Below, in pieces: positions 8,312 to 17,009 of a stretch of 33,325 bases of DNA. A program made the position numbers and the translations under genes. The notes beneath the pieces are model-generated. The model saw nothing but the letters and a program-made list of their open reading frames with translations, did not search any database and had not been told where the DNA came from. The stretch's first letter is position 1, and every line of letters begins with the position of its first letter. The DNA is from CAVXAE01 sp044225565 (GTDB lineage: Bacteria; Pseudomonadota; Gammaproteobacteria; Steroidobacterales; Steroidobacteraceae): assembly GCA_044225565.1 (NCBI GenBank), contig JBGAIL010000034.1:1-33325 (forward strand), written 5' to 3'.

Positions 8312-9133
8312 ATGCTGCGCATGCGCGGCACTCACGACACGCCACCGTCATTCGGGCAGGCGCGCCTCGCACCGGCGCAAATCGGTGCGCTGCGTCTCGC
8401 GGTCGGCTTCGTCACCAACTTCTTCGACACGCTCGGCATCGGCTCTTTCGCGCCCACGGCCGCATTCTTCAAGCTGCGGCGGCTGGTGCCGGACGAGCTC
8501 ATCCCCGGCACGTTGAACGTCGGGCATGCCTTGCCGACCGTGGTGCAAGCAGCCATCTTCATCGGTACCGTCTCCGTCGCGCCCCTCACGTTGTGGTCCA
8601 TGATCGGCGCGGCGGCGCTGGGTGCATGGCTGGGCGCAGGGTTGGTCACTCGCATGTCGCGACGGTCGATCCAGCTCGGCATGGGCATCGCGCTCGCGAT
8701 CGCGGCGGTGGTTTTCGCGGGCGTGAATCTCGAATGGCTGCCGGGCGGCGGCGAGGCGACGGGTCTGGAGGGAGCGAAGCTCGCCTTCGCCGTGGGCGCC
8801 AACTTCGTGTTCGGTGCGCTGATGACGCTGGGCGTGGGTCTCTATGCCCCGTGCATGATCCTCGTGAGCCTGCTGGGCATGAGCCCGATCACGGCGTTCC
8901 CGATCATGATGGGCTCGTGCGCGTGCCTGATGCCGGTGGCCAGCGTGCGATTCGTGCGCGCGAAGAAGTACGACCGGCTCGCGGCCTGGGGGCTGGCGCT
9001 GGGTGGGCTGCCCGCGGTCATCATCGCAGCGTATGTCGTGAAGTCGCTGCCCTTGTTCTGGCTGAGATGGCTCGTCGTCGTGGTGGTGTTGTACGCTGCG
9101 GGGACCATGCTGCACTCCGCCCGGAAGAAATGA
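8312..9133 (+). CDS. TauE/SafE-family membrane permease
   Basis: 273-residue inner-membrane protein with about seven or eight hydrophobic segments and two short repeated motifs facing each other: GFVTNFFDTLGIGSF in the first helix and GALMTLGVGLYAPCMILVSLLGM in the second half. This two-repeat design is the hallmark of the TauE/SafE (DUF81) family, which exports sulfite, sulfoacetate or other small organic anions; the substrate here is unknown. It starts 64 bases after the deacylase gene. Two in-frame ATGs (8312 and 8321) are possible and neither has a clear ribosome site. The stop overlaps the next ATG (9130-9133). Confidence 0.85.
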   Translation: MLRMRGTHDTPPSFGQARLAPAQIGALRLAVGFVTNFFDTLGIGSFAPTAAFFKLRRLVPDELIPGTLNVGHALPTVVQAAIFIGTVSVAPLTLWSMIGAAALGAWLGAGLVTRMSRRSIQLGMGIALAIAAVVFAGVNLEWLPGGGEATGLEGAKLAFAVGANFVFGALMTLGVGLYAPCMILVSLLGMSPITAFPIMMGSCACLMPVASVRFVRAKKYDRLAAWGLALGGLPAVIIAAYVVKSLPLFWLRWLVVVVVLYAAGTMLHSARKK

Positions 9134-10020
9134 ACCAGATCTCGACGAAACACCCAGGGCGGCCTCCGGGCCGGTCGCCGCGCCGGCTGCCCGGCCTGGT
9201 ATTCGGTCTCGTGCTGGCGACTACTTTCGCCCGCGCAGCGGAGCCCATCTGGCGCACGCTGCCGATTCCTCCGCCCCCGCCTGCGCCCAGCGAATCAGGT
9301 ACCACCGCGGTCAACGGCGCGCGGCTCCACTACGCGCTGTATGGGAAAGGAGAGCCGCTCATCCTGCTGCACGGCGGCCTGGGGAACGGTGAGAACTGGG
9401 CGAATCAGATTCCGGCCTTTGCCGCCCGCTATCGCGTGCTGACCATCGACAGCCGTGGGCACGGGCGCAGCACGCGCGGCACCGGCTCCATGAGCTATCG
9501 CCAGATGGCGGACGACGTGGTCGCGGTGATGGATACGTTGCACATCCCCAAGGCGGCGGTGGTGGGCTGGAGCGATGGCGGCATCATCGGGCTGGACATG
9601 GCCATCCGCTATCCGGCGCGGCTGACGGCGCTCGTGACCTACGGCACGAACTACCGGACGGATGGCCTGCGCGACGACATCGTCGAGATGCCGACGAGCA
9701 AGGAATGGGGGGAGCTCGCGAAGCGGGAGTCCGCCAGGATTTCTCCCGCCCCTGCGCAGTACGAGGCCTTTGCGAAGGAGCTGTTCGCGATGTATCAGCG
9801 CGAGCCCAACTACACGGACGAGCAGGTGCGCAGCATCCGCACTCCCACGTTGATCGCGGCCGGGTACCACGAGGAGTACTACAGGATCGATCACTTCGTC
9901 GCGCTCGCCCGCCTGATCCCGGGCGCGGAGCTCGCCATCCTGCCGGGCGCCAGCCATTTCGGCGTGTGGCAGGTGCCGCAGGCGTTCAACCGGATGGCGC
10001 TGGATTTCCTGACGAAGTGA
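9130..10020 (+). CDS. exported alpha/beta hydrolase
   Basis: 296-residue serine hydrolase of the alpha/beta fold. The N-terminus carries a signal peptide with an arginine pair (PRRLPG, residues 17-22), a hydrophobic core, and a likely cleavage after FARA (residue 36), so it is probably periplasmic; Tat export is possible but the motif is imperfect. Oxyanion motif LLHGG lies at 79-83, nucleophile Ser148 in GWSDGG, and catalytic His276 in PGASHFG; the acid is probably Glu248 or Glu249, since the usual Asp position reads GYHEEY. The proline-rich stretch IPPPPPAPS (residues 46-54) is a flexible linker after the signal peptide. It is the last gene of the run before a 175-base gap. The substrate is unknown; an esterase or lactonase role is only a guess. 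Confidence 0.88.
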   Translation: MNQISTKHPGRPPGRSPRRLPGLVFGLVLATTFARAAEPIWRTLPIPPPPPAPSESGTTAVNGARLHYALYGKGEPLILLHGGLGNGENWANQIPAFAARYRVLTIDSRGHGRSTRGTGSMSYRQMADDVVAVMDTLHIPKAAVVGWSDGGIIGLDMAIRYPARLTALVTYGTNYRTDGLRDDIVEMPTSKEWGELAKRESARISPAPAQYEAFAKELFAMYQREPNYTDEQVRSIRTPTLIAAGYHEEYYRIDHFVALARLIPGAELAILPGASHFGVWQVPQAFNRMALDFLTK

Positions 10021-10033
10021 CCCGAGACGGGCG

Positions 10034-10047
10034 GGCGCGGCCGCGCC
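10034..10047. repeat. perfect 14-base GC palindrome between the catabolic operon and the sigma gene
   Basis: GGCGCGGCCGCGCC is its own reverse complement. It begins 13 bases after the stop at 10020. It could fold only with a minimal loop, and no T-run follows, so it is not a convincing terminator. The rest of the 175-base gap holds the promoter-like site at 10136-10162. Confidence 0.5.
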
Positions 10048-10135
10048 ATTCCGTCAGGCAAGCCGGAACGGGCGCCGCGCGTCACCGGCTGAGGCACTGC
10101 GGTGCACGCCGGAACGCCGAAATATCGTTATCCTC

Positions 10136-10162
10136 CTTCCGCTTTGCCGGCTTCGTTCGTAT
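10136..10162 (+). promoter_or_regulatory. promoter-like element upstream of the first ECF sigma gene (copy A)
   Basis: CTTCCGC, ten bases, then TCGTTCGTAT. The same two blocks with the same ten-base spacing occur at 11716-11742 upstream of the cognate receptor. In both cases exactly 33 bases separate the element from the start codon (10196 and 11776). Two positional coincidences together make a shared promoter, probably read by this unit's own sigma factor, a good inference. Which bases are the -35 and -10 contacts is not known. Confidence 0.6.
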
Positions 10163-10195
10163 CAGCCGTCAGGGTCGACAGCCACACGAGGGGCC

Positions 10196-10762
10196 ATGAG
10201 CAGTCCCGATCCGGAATGGTTCACGCAAGGCGACGGGGAGCCCTCGAGAGCCGAGCTGCCGAGGGCCGCGCAGATGGAAGCGCTGTTCCGGGAGCACAAC
10301 CAGGGGCTCGTGCGTTTCCTGGCAGCGCGCCTGTCGTCCGATGCCGAGGCCCGCGAGGTGGCGCAGGAAGCCTACGTGCGCCTGCTGCAGCTCGATCAGC
10401 CGCGCGGCATGAGCTTCCTGCGCGCGCTGCTCTACAAGTGCGCGACGAACCTCGCCATCGATCGCATCCGCAGGCGGCGCCTCGACCGGGAGGTGCGCGA
10501 CGACCTGCCTTTCGACTTCGACATCGATCGGTGCTCCCCGGAGGTGCAGGTGTCGAGCGCGCAGCAGATGGCGCTCGTCGAGCGCGTCCTGCGCGAGATG
10601 AGCCCGAGGCGCCGGCAAGCCGTGCTGTTGAGCCGGCTGCACGGCATGAGCTCGAGCGAGATCGCCACGACCCTGGGCGTCAGCACCCGCATGGTGAGGA
10701 CATACGTTTCCGAAGCACTCGCGGCCATCAGTGGCCGTCTCGACGAGGGAAGCGGGCGATGA
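10196..10762 (+). CDS. FecI-type ECF RNA polymerase sigma factor
   Basis: 188-residue extracytoplasmic-function sigma factor. Region 2 spans roughly residues 26-95 (LFREHNQGLVRFLAARL, then AREVAQEAYVRLLQL, then ATNLAIDRIRRRRL). Region 4 spans about 125-180, with the DNA-binding helix-turn-helix in MSSSEIATTLGVSTRMVRTY. The FecI subgroup is indicated by the partner: the stop overlaps the ATG of a FecR gene (ATGA at 10759-10762) and an STN-type TonB receptor follows. GAGGGG just before ATG 10196 is the ribosome site. The sigma factor should direct transcription of the receptor, and probably of its own gene, when the receptor is occupied. Confidence 0.93.
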   Translation: MSSPDPEWFTQGDGEPSRAELPRAAQMEALFREHNQGLVRFLAARLSSDAEAREVAQEAYVRLLQLDQPRGMSFLRALLYKCATNLAIDRIRRRRLDREVRDDLPFDFDIDRCSPEVQVSSAQQMALVERVLREMSPRRRQAVLLSRLHGMSSSEIATTLGVSTRMVRTYVSEALAAISGRLDEGSGR

Positions 10763-11706
10763 GCAACCCGGAAGACCGGCTGCTGCGGGCGACGGCCGCA
10801 GACTGGTTCACCCGCCTGCAGGAGGAGGGCGCCACGGAGAGCGATTTTCAGCAGTGGCAGCACTGGCTCAAGGCATCGCCCGATCACCAGCGCGCATTCC
10901 ACGACGTCGAGCGCGCGTGGCGCCTCATTGCCGACGTCAAGCCAGTCCCGTGGGCTTCCGTCAGTGAGCTCGAGCGGGATCGCGCGGGATTCATGCCGCG
11001 GTGGGCCGTCGCCGCAACGGTCCTGCTGGTCGTCTGCACGGGCGTGCTGGCATGGCGCATGCTCGGCCCATCACGCACAGGCGGGTATGAGACCGTGACG
11101 GCCGAGCAGCGCTCGGTGCTGCTGGCCGATGGATCGCGAGTCACGCTGGCGGCGAAGAGCCGCGTCACGCCGAACCTCGCCGAGCGAGAGCGGCGCATCG
11201 TGCTGAATTTCGGGGAGGCGTTCTTCGAAGTGGCTCCCGACCCTCGGCGGCCCTTCACGGTGGTCGCTCGGGGTCTCGACATCCGGGCGCTCGGCACGGC
11301 ATTCAACGTCCGGGCCGGCGAGTCCGGAGTGTACGTCGGCGTGGAGGAAGGCCGTATCGCCGTGTCGACCAGCGAAGGGCGCCAGATGGTCCTCGGCGCC
11401 GGGGAGCAGGTCACCCTGAGCGCGGGCGGGCGACCGCAACGCCGGGAAGGCGCGCCCGCCCAGATCGCCACGTGGCGGCAAGGGCGTCTCGAGTACCGGC
11501 GCGAAGAGTTGAGCCAGATCGTCGAGGATCTCAACCGCTACACCGATCGCGCCATCGTGCTGGATGACGATTCCGTCGGCGCACTGCGCTACACGGGCAC
11601 GGTGCTGCCGGATCACCTCGACGAATGGCTCGCCGGCATCGACGGAGTGCTGCCCGTAGAGGTGCGCGAGGTGGGCGACGTGCGCAGGATCACTCGCAAG
11701 CGCTGA
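10759..11706 (+). CDS. FecR-type anti-sigma / signal transducer
   Basis: 315-residue single-span inner-membrane protein. The cytoplasmic N-terminal domain (residues 10-50, AADWFTRLQEEGATESDFQQWQHWL) is the DUF4880 sigma-contacting part; one transmembrane helix lies near 82-99; the periplasmic FecR domain follows, with the core VTAEQRSVLLADGSRVTLAAKS and FGEAFFEVAPDPRRPF. The C-terminus has the receptor-facing domain (LEYRREELSQIVEDLNRYTD). In the Fec system this protein senses the STN domain of the receptor and controls the sigma factor. ATG 10759 overlaps the sigma stop. The longer upstream open frame is overlap with the sigma gene and is not coding. Confidence 0.92.
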   Translation: MSNPEDRLLRATAADWFTRLQEEGATESDFQQWQHWLKASPDHQRAFHDVERAWRLIADVKPVPWASVSELERDRAGFMPRWAVAATVLLVVCTGVLAWRMLGPSRTGGYETVTAEQRSVLLADGSRVTLAAKSRVTPNLAERERRIVLNFGEAFFEVAPDPRRPFTVVARGLDIRALGTAFNVRAGESGVYVGVEEGRIAVSTSEGRQMVLGAGEQVTLSAGGRPQRREGAPAQIATWRQGRLEYRREELSQIVEDLNRYTDRAIVLDDDSVGALRYTGTVLPDHLDEWLAGIDGVLPVEVREVGDVRRITRKR

Positions 11707-11715
11707 AAGAAGATG

Positions 11716-11742
11716 CTTCCGCCTGGGCCCGCTCGTTCGTAT
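11716..11742 (+). promoter_or_regulatory. promoter-like element upstream of the STN receptor (copy B)
   Basis: CTTCCGC-N10-TCGTTCGTAT, matching copy A at 10136-10162. It starts 9 bases after the FecR stop and ends 33 bases before ATG 11776, the same leader length as copy A. It would give the receptor its own sigma-dependent promoter in addition to read-through from the sigma-fecR genes. Confidence 0.6.
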
Positions 11743-11775
11743 TGCGAGGACGAGACGACGAGAGAGGCGGTTCGA

Positions 11776-14343
11776 ATGAAGACGTGGGCTCGGTGGGTTC
11801 TTTCCCTGTGTGCCGTGGCGCTCACCCAGCTGGGTGCGGTACGGAGCGTTGCGGCCGCGGATCTCGAATCCGTCAGGACGTTCGACATCGCGCCCCAGGC
11901 GCTCGAGACGGCGCTGATCCAGTACTCCGAGCAGGCAGACCTGCAGGTGATGGGCTCCGGGGAGACGATGGCCGACCGCATGACGGACGGCGTGCGCGGG
12001 AGCTTCACGAACCGGAGGGCCCTCGAAGAGCTGCTGCGGGGAACCGCCCTGGGTTTCGACGTATTCGGCGCCCATTCGGTGAGGATCTTCTCGACCGCGC
12101 GGGTGTCCGCCGCCGCGAGCGGTGCCGAGCCGCTGCAGCACGGGCAAGGCGGGTCGGAGGTTGCGGAATCGGGCGAGTCCGGGCTCGAAGAGATCGTGGT
12201 CACGGCACAGAAGCGGGCCGAGGTCCTGACGAACGTGCCGATCAGCATCACCGCGCTCGGCGCCGGCGAGCTCGAGGCGCTGCGGGTGCAGGGCATCGAG
12301 GATTTCGTCTTCAACATCCCGAATGCGTCCTACTACAGCACCGGCCGCTCGGCGCCACGCGTTTCCCTGCGCGGCGTGAGCAGCGTGACCGGTGGACAGT
12401 TCGACCCCATCGCGATCACCGTCGACGAAGCCAGCTTCGGTGGCACTAGCATGCGGACCATACTGGGCTCGCGCGTGTTCGATACGGAGCGCATCGAGAT
12501 CCTGCGCGGCCCGCAGGGCACCCTAACCGGAGCGAGCTCGCTCGGCGGCACCATCAACATCGTGACGGTGAAACCCGATCCGACCGGCTTCGCGGCGCGG
12601 GGCACGCTCGACGTCGGCCGGTTCAATACCACGTTCCTGAAAGGGGTGCTGAACACGCCGCTGTCCGACACTCTCGCGATCCGCACGGTAGCGTTCACCG
12701 ATCGCAGCGACGGTGCGGTGAAGAACGTCGGCCCTTCGGGCGGGAATTCCGGGCACGACAACTTCGGCGGGCGCGTGGCGGCGCGGTGGGCCGCGTCGGA
12801 GCACCTCACGCTCGATGCCTCCATCGCCTACGAACGGCAGGACTTCGGCATCGACTCCTCGCTCTACATCGACCGCTTCGCGTTCGGCGAGCGGGAAGGC
12901 GCGATCGCACAACTGGAGTCGCTGGGCGGCGTGTTCAGGGATCCCGGCGTCGATTTCATCGAGGACGTCGGCAACAACGGCGGGCGCGTGCGCTACGACA
13001 ATCCGGACTTCACCGACGTCACCAACCTCATCGCCTCGCTGCGCGCGAGCTACCGGCTGGCCGCGCACTCGATCGACTTCATCTATGGCCGCTTCAACAA
13101 CGACCTGTCGCTGTCGCTCGACGTGGACGATTCCGAGTTCGCGGTGCAACGCAACTACTGGACCTGGTACGACGACGCGGACTCGTTCGAGCTGCGCGCC
13201 GCGTCCGACTACGCTGGGCCCTTGAACTGGGTGGCCGGCGTGGGCCATCAGCGCGAGGAGTTCCAGGAGCTGGGCGGCTTCGACACGGGCGACGGCCGCT
13301 ATGCCGGCAGCTACGAGGTGGCAGGGCTGTTCGGCACGTACCAGGAGCTGCGCAGCAGCGCCGCGTTCGCCAATGTCTTCTGGAGCATCGCCGAGAAGTG
13401 GCGATTGTCGGCGGGCGCGCGCCTCACCGAAGTGAAGACCGGATTCAGCAGCCTGTGCTGCGGCGCGGATTCGGGATCGGGCATCGTGCTGCCTTCGCTG
13501 AAGGACAACAGGCTGCGGAGCAAGTCCACGGAGTTCACGCCGCGGATCGCGCTCAACTACGATTTTCGCCGCAACGCATCGGCGTACGTGCAGTTCGCCA
13601 CCGGATACCGGCCCGGCTACGGTAACGATCCGCGCGCCGTCGGCCGGCAGACGGTGGACTTCGGTTCCGGGCCGGTGGTCTTCGACGTCGGCGAATCGGT
13701 CCGGTCCGAATCGGTGAGGAACTATGAGGTGGGCGTCAAGGGTCATTTCCTCGGCAACCGCCTGAGCGTCGCGGCCGCCGCGTTCGTCATGGACTACACC
13801 GACCTCCAGGTGACGGCCGGCTTCGTGGGCAACGATTTCATCCTGTTCGATCTCAACGCCGGCAAGGCCGGCACGCGCGGCTTCGAGCTCGAGACGGCGC
13901 TGCGCCCGGTCGACGCGTTCGAGCTGCGGGCCAACGTCGGCTACGTGGACGCGAAGATCGACGAGCTGGTGCCCTTCGGCGGCGTTGCGCTCTCCGATCT
14001 CGACATGCCGCAGGTGAGGCCATGGACGGTGAACCTGGCCGGCATCTATCAACATCCCGTCAGCGCGAGCCTGCGCGCCCAGTTCCGTGCGGACTACACG
14101 TGGCAGGATCGGGCATTCACCGCTTTCGATCAGGCGCCCGACGAGGAATTGCCCCGCTTCGGCAAGGTGGATCTCAGCATCGGCGTCCAGGGTCCCAGGT
14201 GGTCGCTGAGCGCGTACATGGAAAACGTGTTCGACGAGATCTACTGGACCGGCACGCAGGGGGGCTATGCCTTGCGCGGCCACAAGGCGCCGTTCGTGCC
14301 ACGGACCTTCGGGCTGCGGTTCACGCTCGACTACGCCGACTGA
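11776..14343 (+). CDS. TonB-dependent transducer receptor with N-terminal STN signalling domain
   Basis: 855-residue outer-membrane receptor. Signal peptide: residues 1-27 ending SVAA. STN (secretin/TonB short N-terminal) domain: about 34-106 (FDIAPQALETALIQYSEQADLQV). TonB box: EEIVVTAQ at 138-145. The plug domain follows with VSLRGVSSVTGG and RIEILRGPQGTLTGASSLGG. Barrel landmarks include GYRPGYGND and NYEVGVKGHFLGNR. The STN domain marks a receptor that signals to FecR, fitting the two upstream genes. The end, FTLDYAD, lacks the usual terminal aromatic that guides barrel assembly. ATG 11776 was chosen over an in-frame ATG at 11713 because only it gives a clean signal peptide, and a GAGG site lies just upstream. 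Ligand unknown. The minus-strand hydrolase gene ends 33 bases beyond its stop. Confidence 0.95.
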   Translation: MKTWARWVLSLCAVALTQLGAVRSVAAADLESVRTFDIAPQALETALIQYSEQADLQVMGSGETMADRMTDGVRGSFTNRRALEELLRGTALGFDVFGAHSVRIFSTARVSAAASGAEPLQHGQGGSEVAESGESGLEEIVVTAQKRAEVLTNVPISITALGAGELEALRVQGIEDFVFNIPNASYYSTGRSAPRVSLRGVSSVTGGQFDPIAITVDEASFGGTSMRTILGSRVFDTERIEILRGPQGTLTGASSLGGTINIVTVKPDPTGFAARGTLDVGRFNTTFLKGVLNTPLSDTLAIRTVAFTDRSDGAVKNVGPSGGNSGHDNFGGRVAARWAASEHLTLDASIAYERQDFGIDSSLYIDRFAFGEREGAIAQLESLGGVFRDPGVDFIEDVGNNGGRVRYDNPDFTDVTNLIASLRASYRLAAHSIDFIYGRFNNDLSLSLDVDDSEFAVQRNYWTWYDDADSFELRAASDYAGPLNWVAGVGHQREEFQELGGFDTGDGRYAGSYEVAGLFGTYQELRSSAAFANVFWSIAEKWRLSAGARLTEVKTGFSSLCCGADSGSGIVLPSLKDNRLRSKSTEFTPRIALNYDFRRNASAYVQFATGYRPGYGNDPRAVGRQTVDFGSGPVVFDVGESVRSESVRNYEVGVKGHFLGNRLSVAAAAFVMDYTDLQVTAGFVGNDFILFDLNAGKAGTRGFELETALRPVDAFELRANVGYVDAKIDELVPFGGVALSDLDMPQVRPWTVNLAGIYQHPVSASLRAQFRADYTWQDRAFTAFDQAPDEELPRFGKVDLSIGVQGPRWSLSAYMENVFDEIYWTGTQGGYALRGHKAPFVPRTFGLRFTLDYAD

Positions 14344-14376
14344 CGCCGCGCGTCCTGTGGATCGCGGCCGTCTGAG

Positions 14377-15486
14377 TCAGGGCTCCGCTTTCGCGAGCGT
14401 CGGGTCCACGATTTCGGCGATGCCGTTCACGAAGCTCGGCGGCTCCGCATCGATGAGGTTGGTGAGCACCACGATCGTGATGTCGCGCGCCCGGTAGCGG
14501 GAGATGAAGGTCTTGAAACCCTGCGAGCTGCCGGAGTGGCGGTACCAGGGGCCGCCGTTCGAGATGTCGATGAACCAGCCGAACCCGTAGGGGTAGGTGG
14601 TGCCATCGCTCAGCTTCACTGGCGTATAGACCTGCCTCCAGCTTTCGGCGCTCAGCAACGCGCCGGCGCGTAATCCACGATCCCAGGCGAGCAGATCGTC
14701 CACGCTGAAATAGAGCGCGCCATCGGCGGTGGTGTTCACCGTGGGCGCATACCATTCCTGGTTCTTCAGCGCGCCGTTCACCAGGCGATAGCCCGCCGCA
14801 CGGTTCGGCACGATGTCCTCCTCGCTGATGACGCGAGCGGTTCTCATGCCTAGGGGCGTGAAGACGCGCTCCTTCAGCACGTCGCCATAGAATTGGCCGG
14901 ACACGCGGCGGATCAGATAGCCGAGCAGCACGTAGCCGGTATTGCAGTAGTGCCATCGCGCGCCGGGGGCAGCTTCGATCGGCAGGCGATAGAAAGCGCG
15001 GAGCATCTCCTCTTCGGTGTAGTCGCGCTGCGAATCGAACAGGCCCGGGCCGCCGTTCCAGGGTCCTTCGAAGTAATCCTGGATGCCGGAGGTGTGCGTC
15101 AGCAGATGGCGAACGGTGACGGGGCGCCAGCTCTCGGGCGCGTCGGGGAAGTATTTCTGGATGGAGTCGTCCAGCGCGACCCTGCCGTCCTGCACCTGGA
15201 GCATCACGGCCACGGCGGTGAACTGCTTGCCCACCGAAGCGGACTGGAACACCGTCCGGCGCGTGACGGGCACGCGGTGCTCGACGTTCGCCTCCCCGTA
15301 GCCCTTCGCGAGCAACACCTCGCCTTTGCGGAACACGCCGACGGCGACGCCCGGCACTTTCTCGCGCTGCATTTCCGCCTCGACGAATTGGTCCACGCGG
15401 GCTTCCAGGGTCGGCGGGCTCGCATCGCTGCGATTCACCGCGAGCGCGCCAACCAACGCGCTTGCCAGCACCCAGCGCGCTCTCAT
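14377..15486 (-). CDS. serine beta-lactamase-fold hydrolase (class C / esterase / D-aminopeptidase type)
   Basis: 369-residue exported enzyme of the beta-lactamase/penicillin-binding-protein transpeptidase-like family. A signal peptide occupies about residues 1-23. Active-site motifs: S84-V-G-K87 (SxxK), Y180-C-N182 (YxN) and H317-S-G319 (the KTG equivalent), so the catalytic apparatus is complete. HLLTHTSGI at 127-135 is typical of the EstB, LACTB and D-aminopeptidase branch rather than of true beta-lactamases, so peptidase or esterase activity is more likely than resistance. ATG at 15486 shares one base with the stop of the preceding gene (TGATG); a TTG one codon earlier is possible. It is the last gene of a four-gene minus-strand operon. 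Confidence 0.92.
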   Translation of the reverse strand: MRARWVLASALVGALAVNRSDASPPTLEARVDQFVEAEMQREKVPGVAVGVFRKGEVLLAKGYGEANVEHRVPVTRRTVFQSASVGKQFTAVAVMLQVQDGRVALDDSIQKYFPDAPESWRPVTVRHLLTHTSGIQDYFEGPWNGGPGLFDSQRDYTEEEMLRAFYRLPIEAAPGARWHYCNTGYVLLGYLIRRVSGQFYGDVLKERVFTPLGMRTARVISEEDIVPNRAAGYRLVNGALKNQEWYAPTVNTTADGALYFSVDDLLAWDRGLRAGALLSAESWRQVYTPVKLSDGTTYPYGFGWFIDISNGGPWYRHSGSSQGFKTFISRYRARDITIVVLTNLIDAEPPSFVNGIAEIVDPTLAKAEP

Positions 15487-17009
15487 CAAGGCCGGACCAC
15501 TGCGACGCCGTCCGCGTAAGTCACCTTCAAGGCCGGCAGGCCGAACTGCGCCGTCTGATCGACGATCTGCCTGAAGATGGCGGAAGCCGTGCCCGGATCG
15601 GTGACCTTGCGCGGAATCCCGCTCCCGGTGAGCCGGTCACCATACCCTTCCTCGATCGGATGCAGCTCGATCCGCGCGAGCTGCCCACCCTCGAACCGGC
15701 ATTCCGCCACCACGCTCTGGAACGTGAACGCATTCGCGAACGAGGCCTTGTTCAGCGGGGCGGTGAGGTCGTACTCGGTCGCCTTCGACGGATCCTTCCA
15801 CGCCCGCGCCAGCAGCTCCCGGTTGCCGCGGAACAGGTCCTGAGGCAGCGATTCCTGGATGTCGCTCCAGAAGAAATTCCCCAGCCCGTAGAAGATCGGC
15901 CGGTGGCCCCGCCCGGGCGACTCGTAGATCTCCACCGGCCCGAGGTTGTGGTTGCCCGTCACCACGAAGAGATCCGCCCCCGCGTCGATGGCGCCGCGCG
16001 CCAGCTCCTTCAGGAAATTCGCCGCACCGCGCGGCGCGTTCTCGTCGTCGCAGCCCGTGGAGCACTCGTGCGAATGGATGGAGACGATGACGAAGTCCGC
16101 GTTCTGCTGGGCGGAGCGGATGCTCCTGTGGATTTCCGCCAGATCCGAGGGGTCCATGACGTGCTCGTAGGAGAAGGTCGCAGCCTGCCGGTATTGCGTG
16201 CCGAAGAGGCTCAGCTCGTTCGGCACCTTTCCGCAGTTCTTGCCGAGCAGCTTGCACTGCACCTGCGCGAGAGATTTCATGGATTCCCGCGGCACGTTCA
16301 CGATGGTGGTGAGATGCAGCGCGCTGAGACCGGGCCGGCCGGGTGTTGCGCCCATGGGTGGAAGCGATTCGGTGGTAGGGCGGAAAGTGGAAGCCAGCGA
16401 GACCAGCGCGATGCGCCCCGACGGGGTTTCCAGATATTGCGGCGCGCGCGCCAGCCCGTGCGTCTCGCCGGCTCCAGCGTGAACGATGCCGGCCTTGTCC
16501 AGCCACCGTCCCGTCTCACGCATGCCTTCGAGACCCCAGTCCAGCGCGTGATTGTTGGCGCGCGAGACGATGTCGAAGCCCATCTTGCGCAGGTCGCGCG
16601 CGGCTTCGGGTACGGAAGAGTTCGTCCAGTCGCCTTCCCACGTGTAAGGCGAGCCTTTGAACGTGCGGGAGTCAAAGATCGTGGTTTCCATGTTGCCGTA
16701 TGCGACGTCGGCCTTCTTCAGGCGCTCGAGCACGGCATCGAAGGCGGGCATGCGGGCAGCGTACTGGGACAGCGGGCGCGAGATGATCATGTCGCCCACG
16801 GAGGCGACCGTGAATCCGTCGGGTACGCTGGCCTGCATTTCCGCGGCCATCGGACGCCTCGCGTCGAACGCGGTCGCATCGTTCACGCCGGGGTCGCCGG
16901 GGCTGTCATCCTGCTCGCGGCCGGTCGCCATCGAGCCGGCGATCACGAGCATGCCGACCACGACGGACGTCGCAGCGGCGCGGCCCCCTCGAACTCGTCC
17001 GACCCTCAT
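15486..17009 (-). CDS. CapA-family (PgsA-like) calcineurin-fold protein
   Basis: 507-residue protein of the CapA/poly-gamma-glutamate family, whose fold is a metallophosphatase. The N-terminus has a membrane-anchor or signal segment (AAATSVVVGMLVIAGSMA, residues 11-28). Motifs in order: VASVGDMI (68-75, Asp73), YGNMETTIFD (104-113), RANNHALDWG (150-159), IVSIHSHE, VVTGNHNLGPVEIYE and FYGLGNFFW. The usual GHHPHV metal motif reads GNHNLG, so one metal-binding histidine appears to be lost. The family makes or processes poly-gamma-glutamate in some bacteria, but no capB or capC partner is present, so a role on peptides or glutamyl conjugates is only suggested by neighbours. ATG at 17009 overlaps the M24 stop by four bases; an upstream in-frame extension is overlap only. 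Confidence 0.87.
   Translation of the reverse strand: MRVGRVRGGRAAATSVVVGMLVIAGSMATGREQDDSPGDPGVNDATAFDARRPMAAEMQASVPDGFTVASVGDMIISRPLSQYAARMPAFDAVLERLKKADVAYGNMETTIFDSRTFKGSPYTWEGDWTNSSVPEAARDLRKMGFDIVSRANNHALDWGLEGMRETGRWLDKAGIVHAGAGETHGLARAPQYLETPSGRIALVSLASTFRPTTESLPPMGATPGRPGLSALHLTTIVNVPRESMKSLAQVQCKLLGKNCGKVPNELSLFGTQYRQAATFSYEHVMDPSDLAEIHRSIRSAQQNADFVIVSIHSHECSTGCDDENAPRGAANFLKELARGAIDAGADLFVVTGNHNLGPVEIYESPGRGHRPIFYGLGNFFWSDIQESLPQDLFRGNRELLARAWKDPSKATEYDLTAPLNKASFANAFTFQSVVAECRFEGGQLARIELHPIEEGYGDRLTGSGIPRKVTDPGTASAIFRQIVDQTAQFGLPALKVTYADGVAVVRP

Noticed and set aside
10034..10047. GC palindrome as a rho-independent terminator
   Set aside because: It has no loop and no following T-run, so it is listed only as a repeat.
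10111..10130. GGAAC followed by an AT-rich stretch as a sigma-E promoter
   Set aside because: The only CGTTA-like -10 candidate lies ten bases after GGAAC, too close for a normal ECF promoter, and the motif is not repeated before the receptor, unlike the element at 10136.
14377..15486. True beta-lactamase (antibiotic resistance) call
   Set aside because: The SxxK, YxN and HSG motifs fit the whole penicillin-binding-like hydrolase family; the HLLTHTSG element and operon context favour a peptidase or esterase. The same reasoning applies to 25880-27043, where the YxN asparagine is missing.
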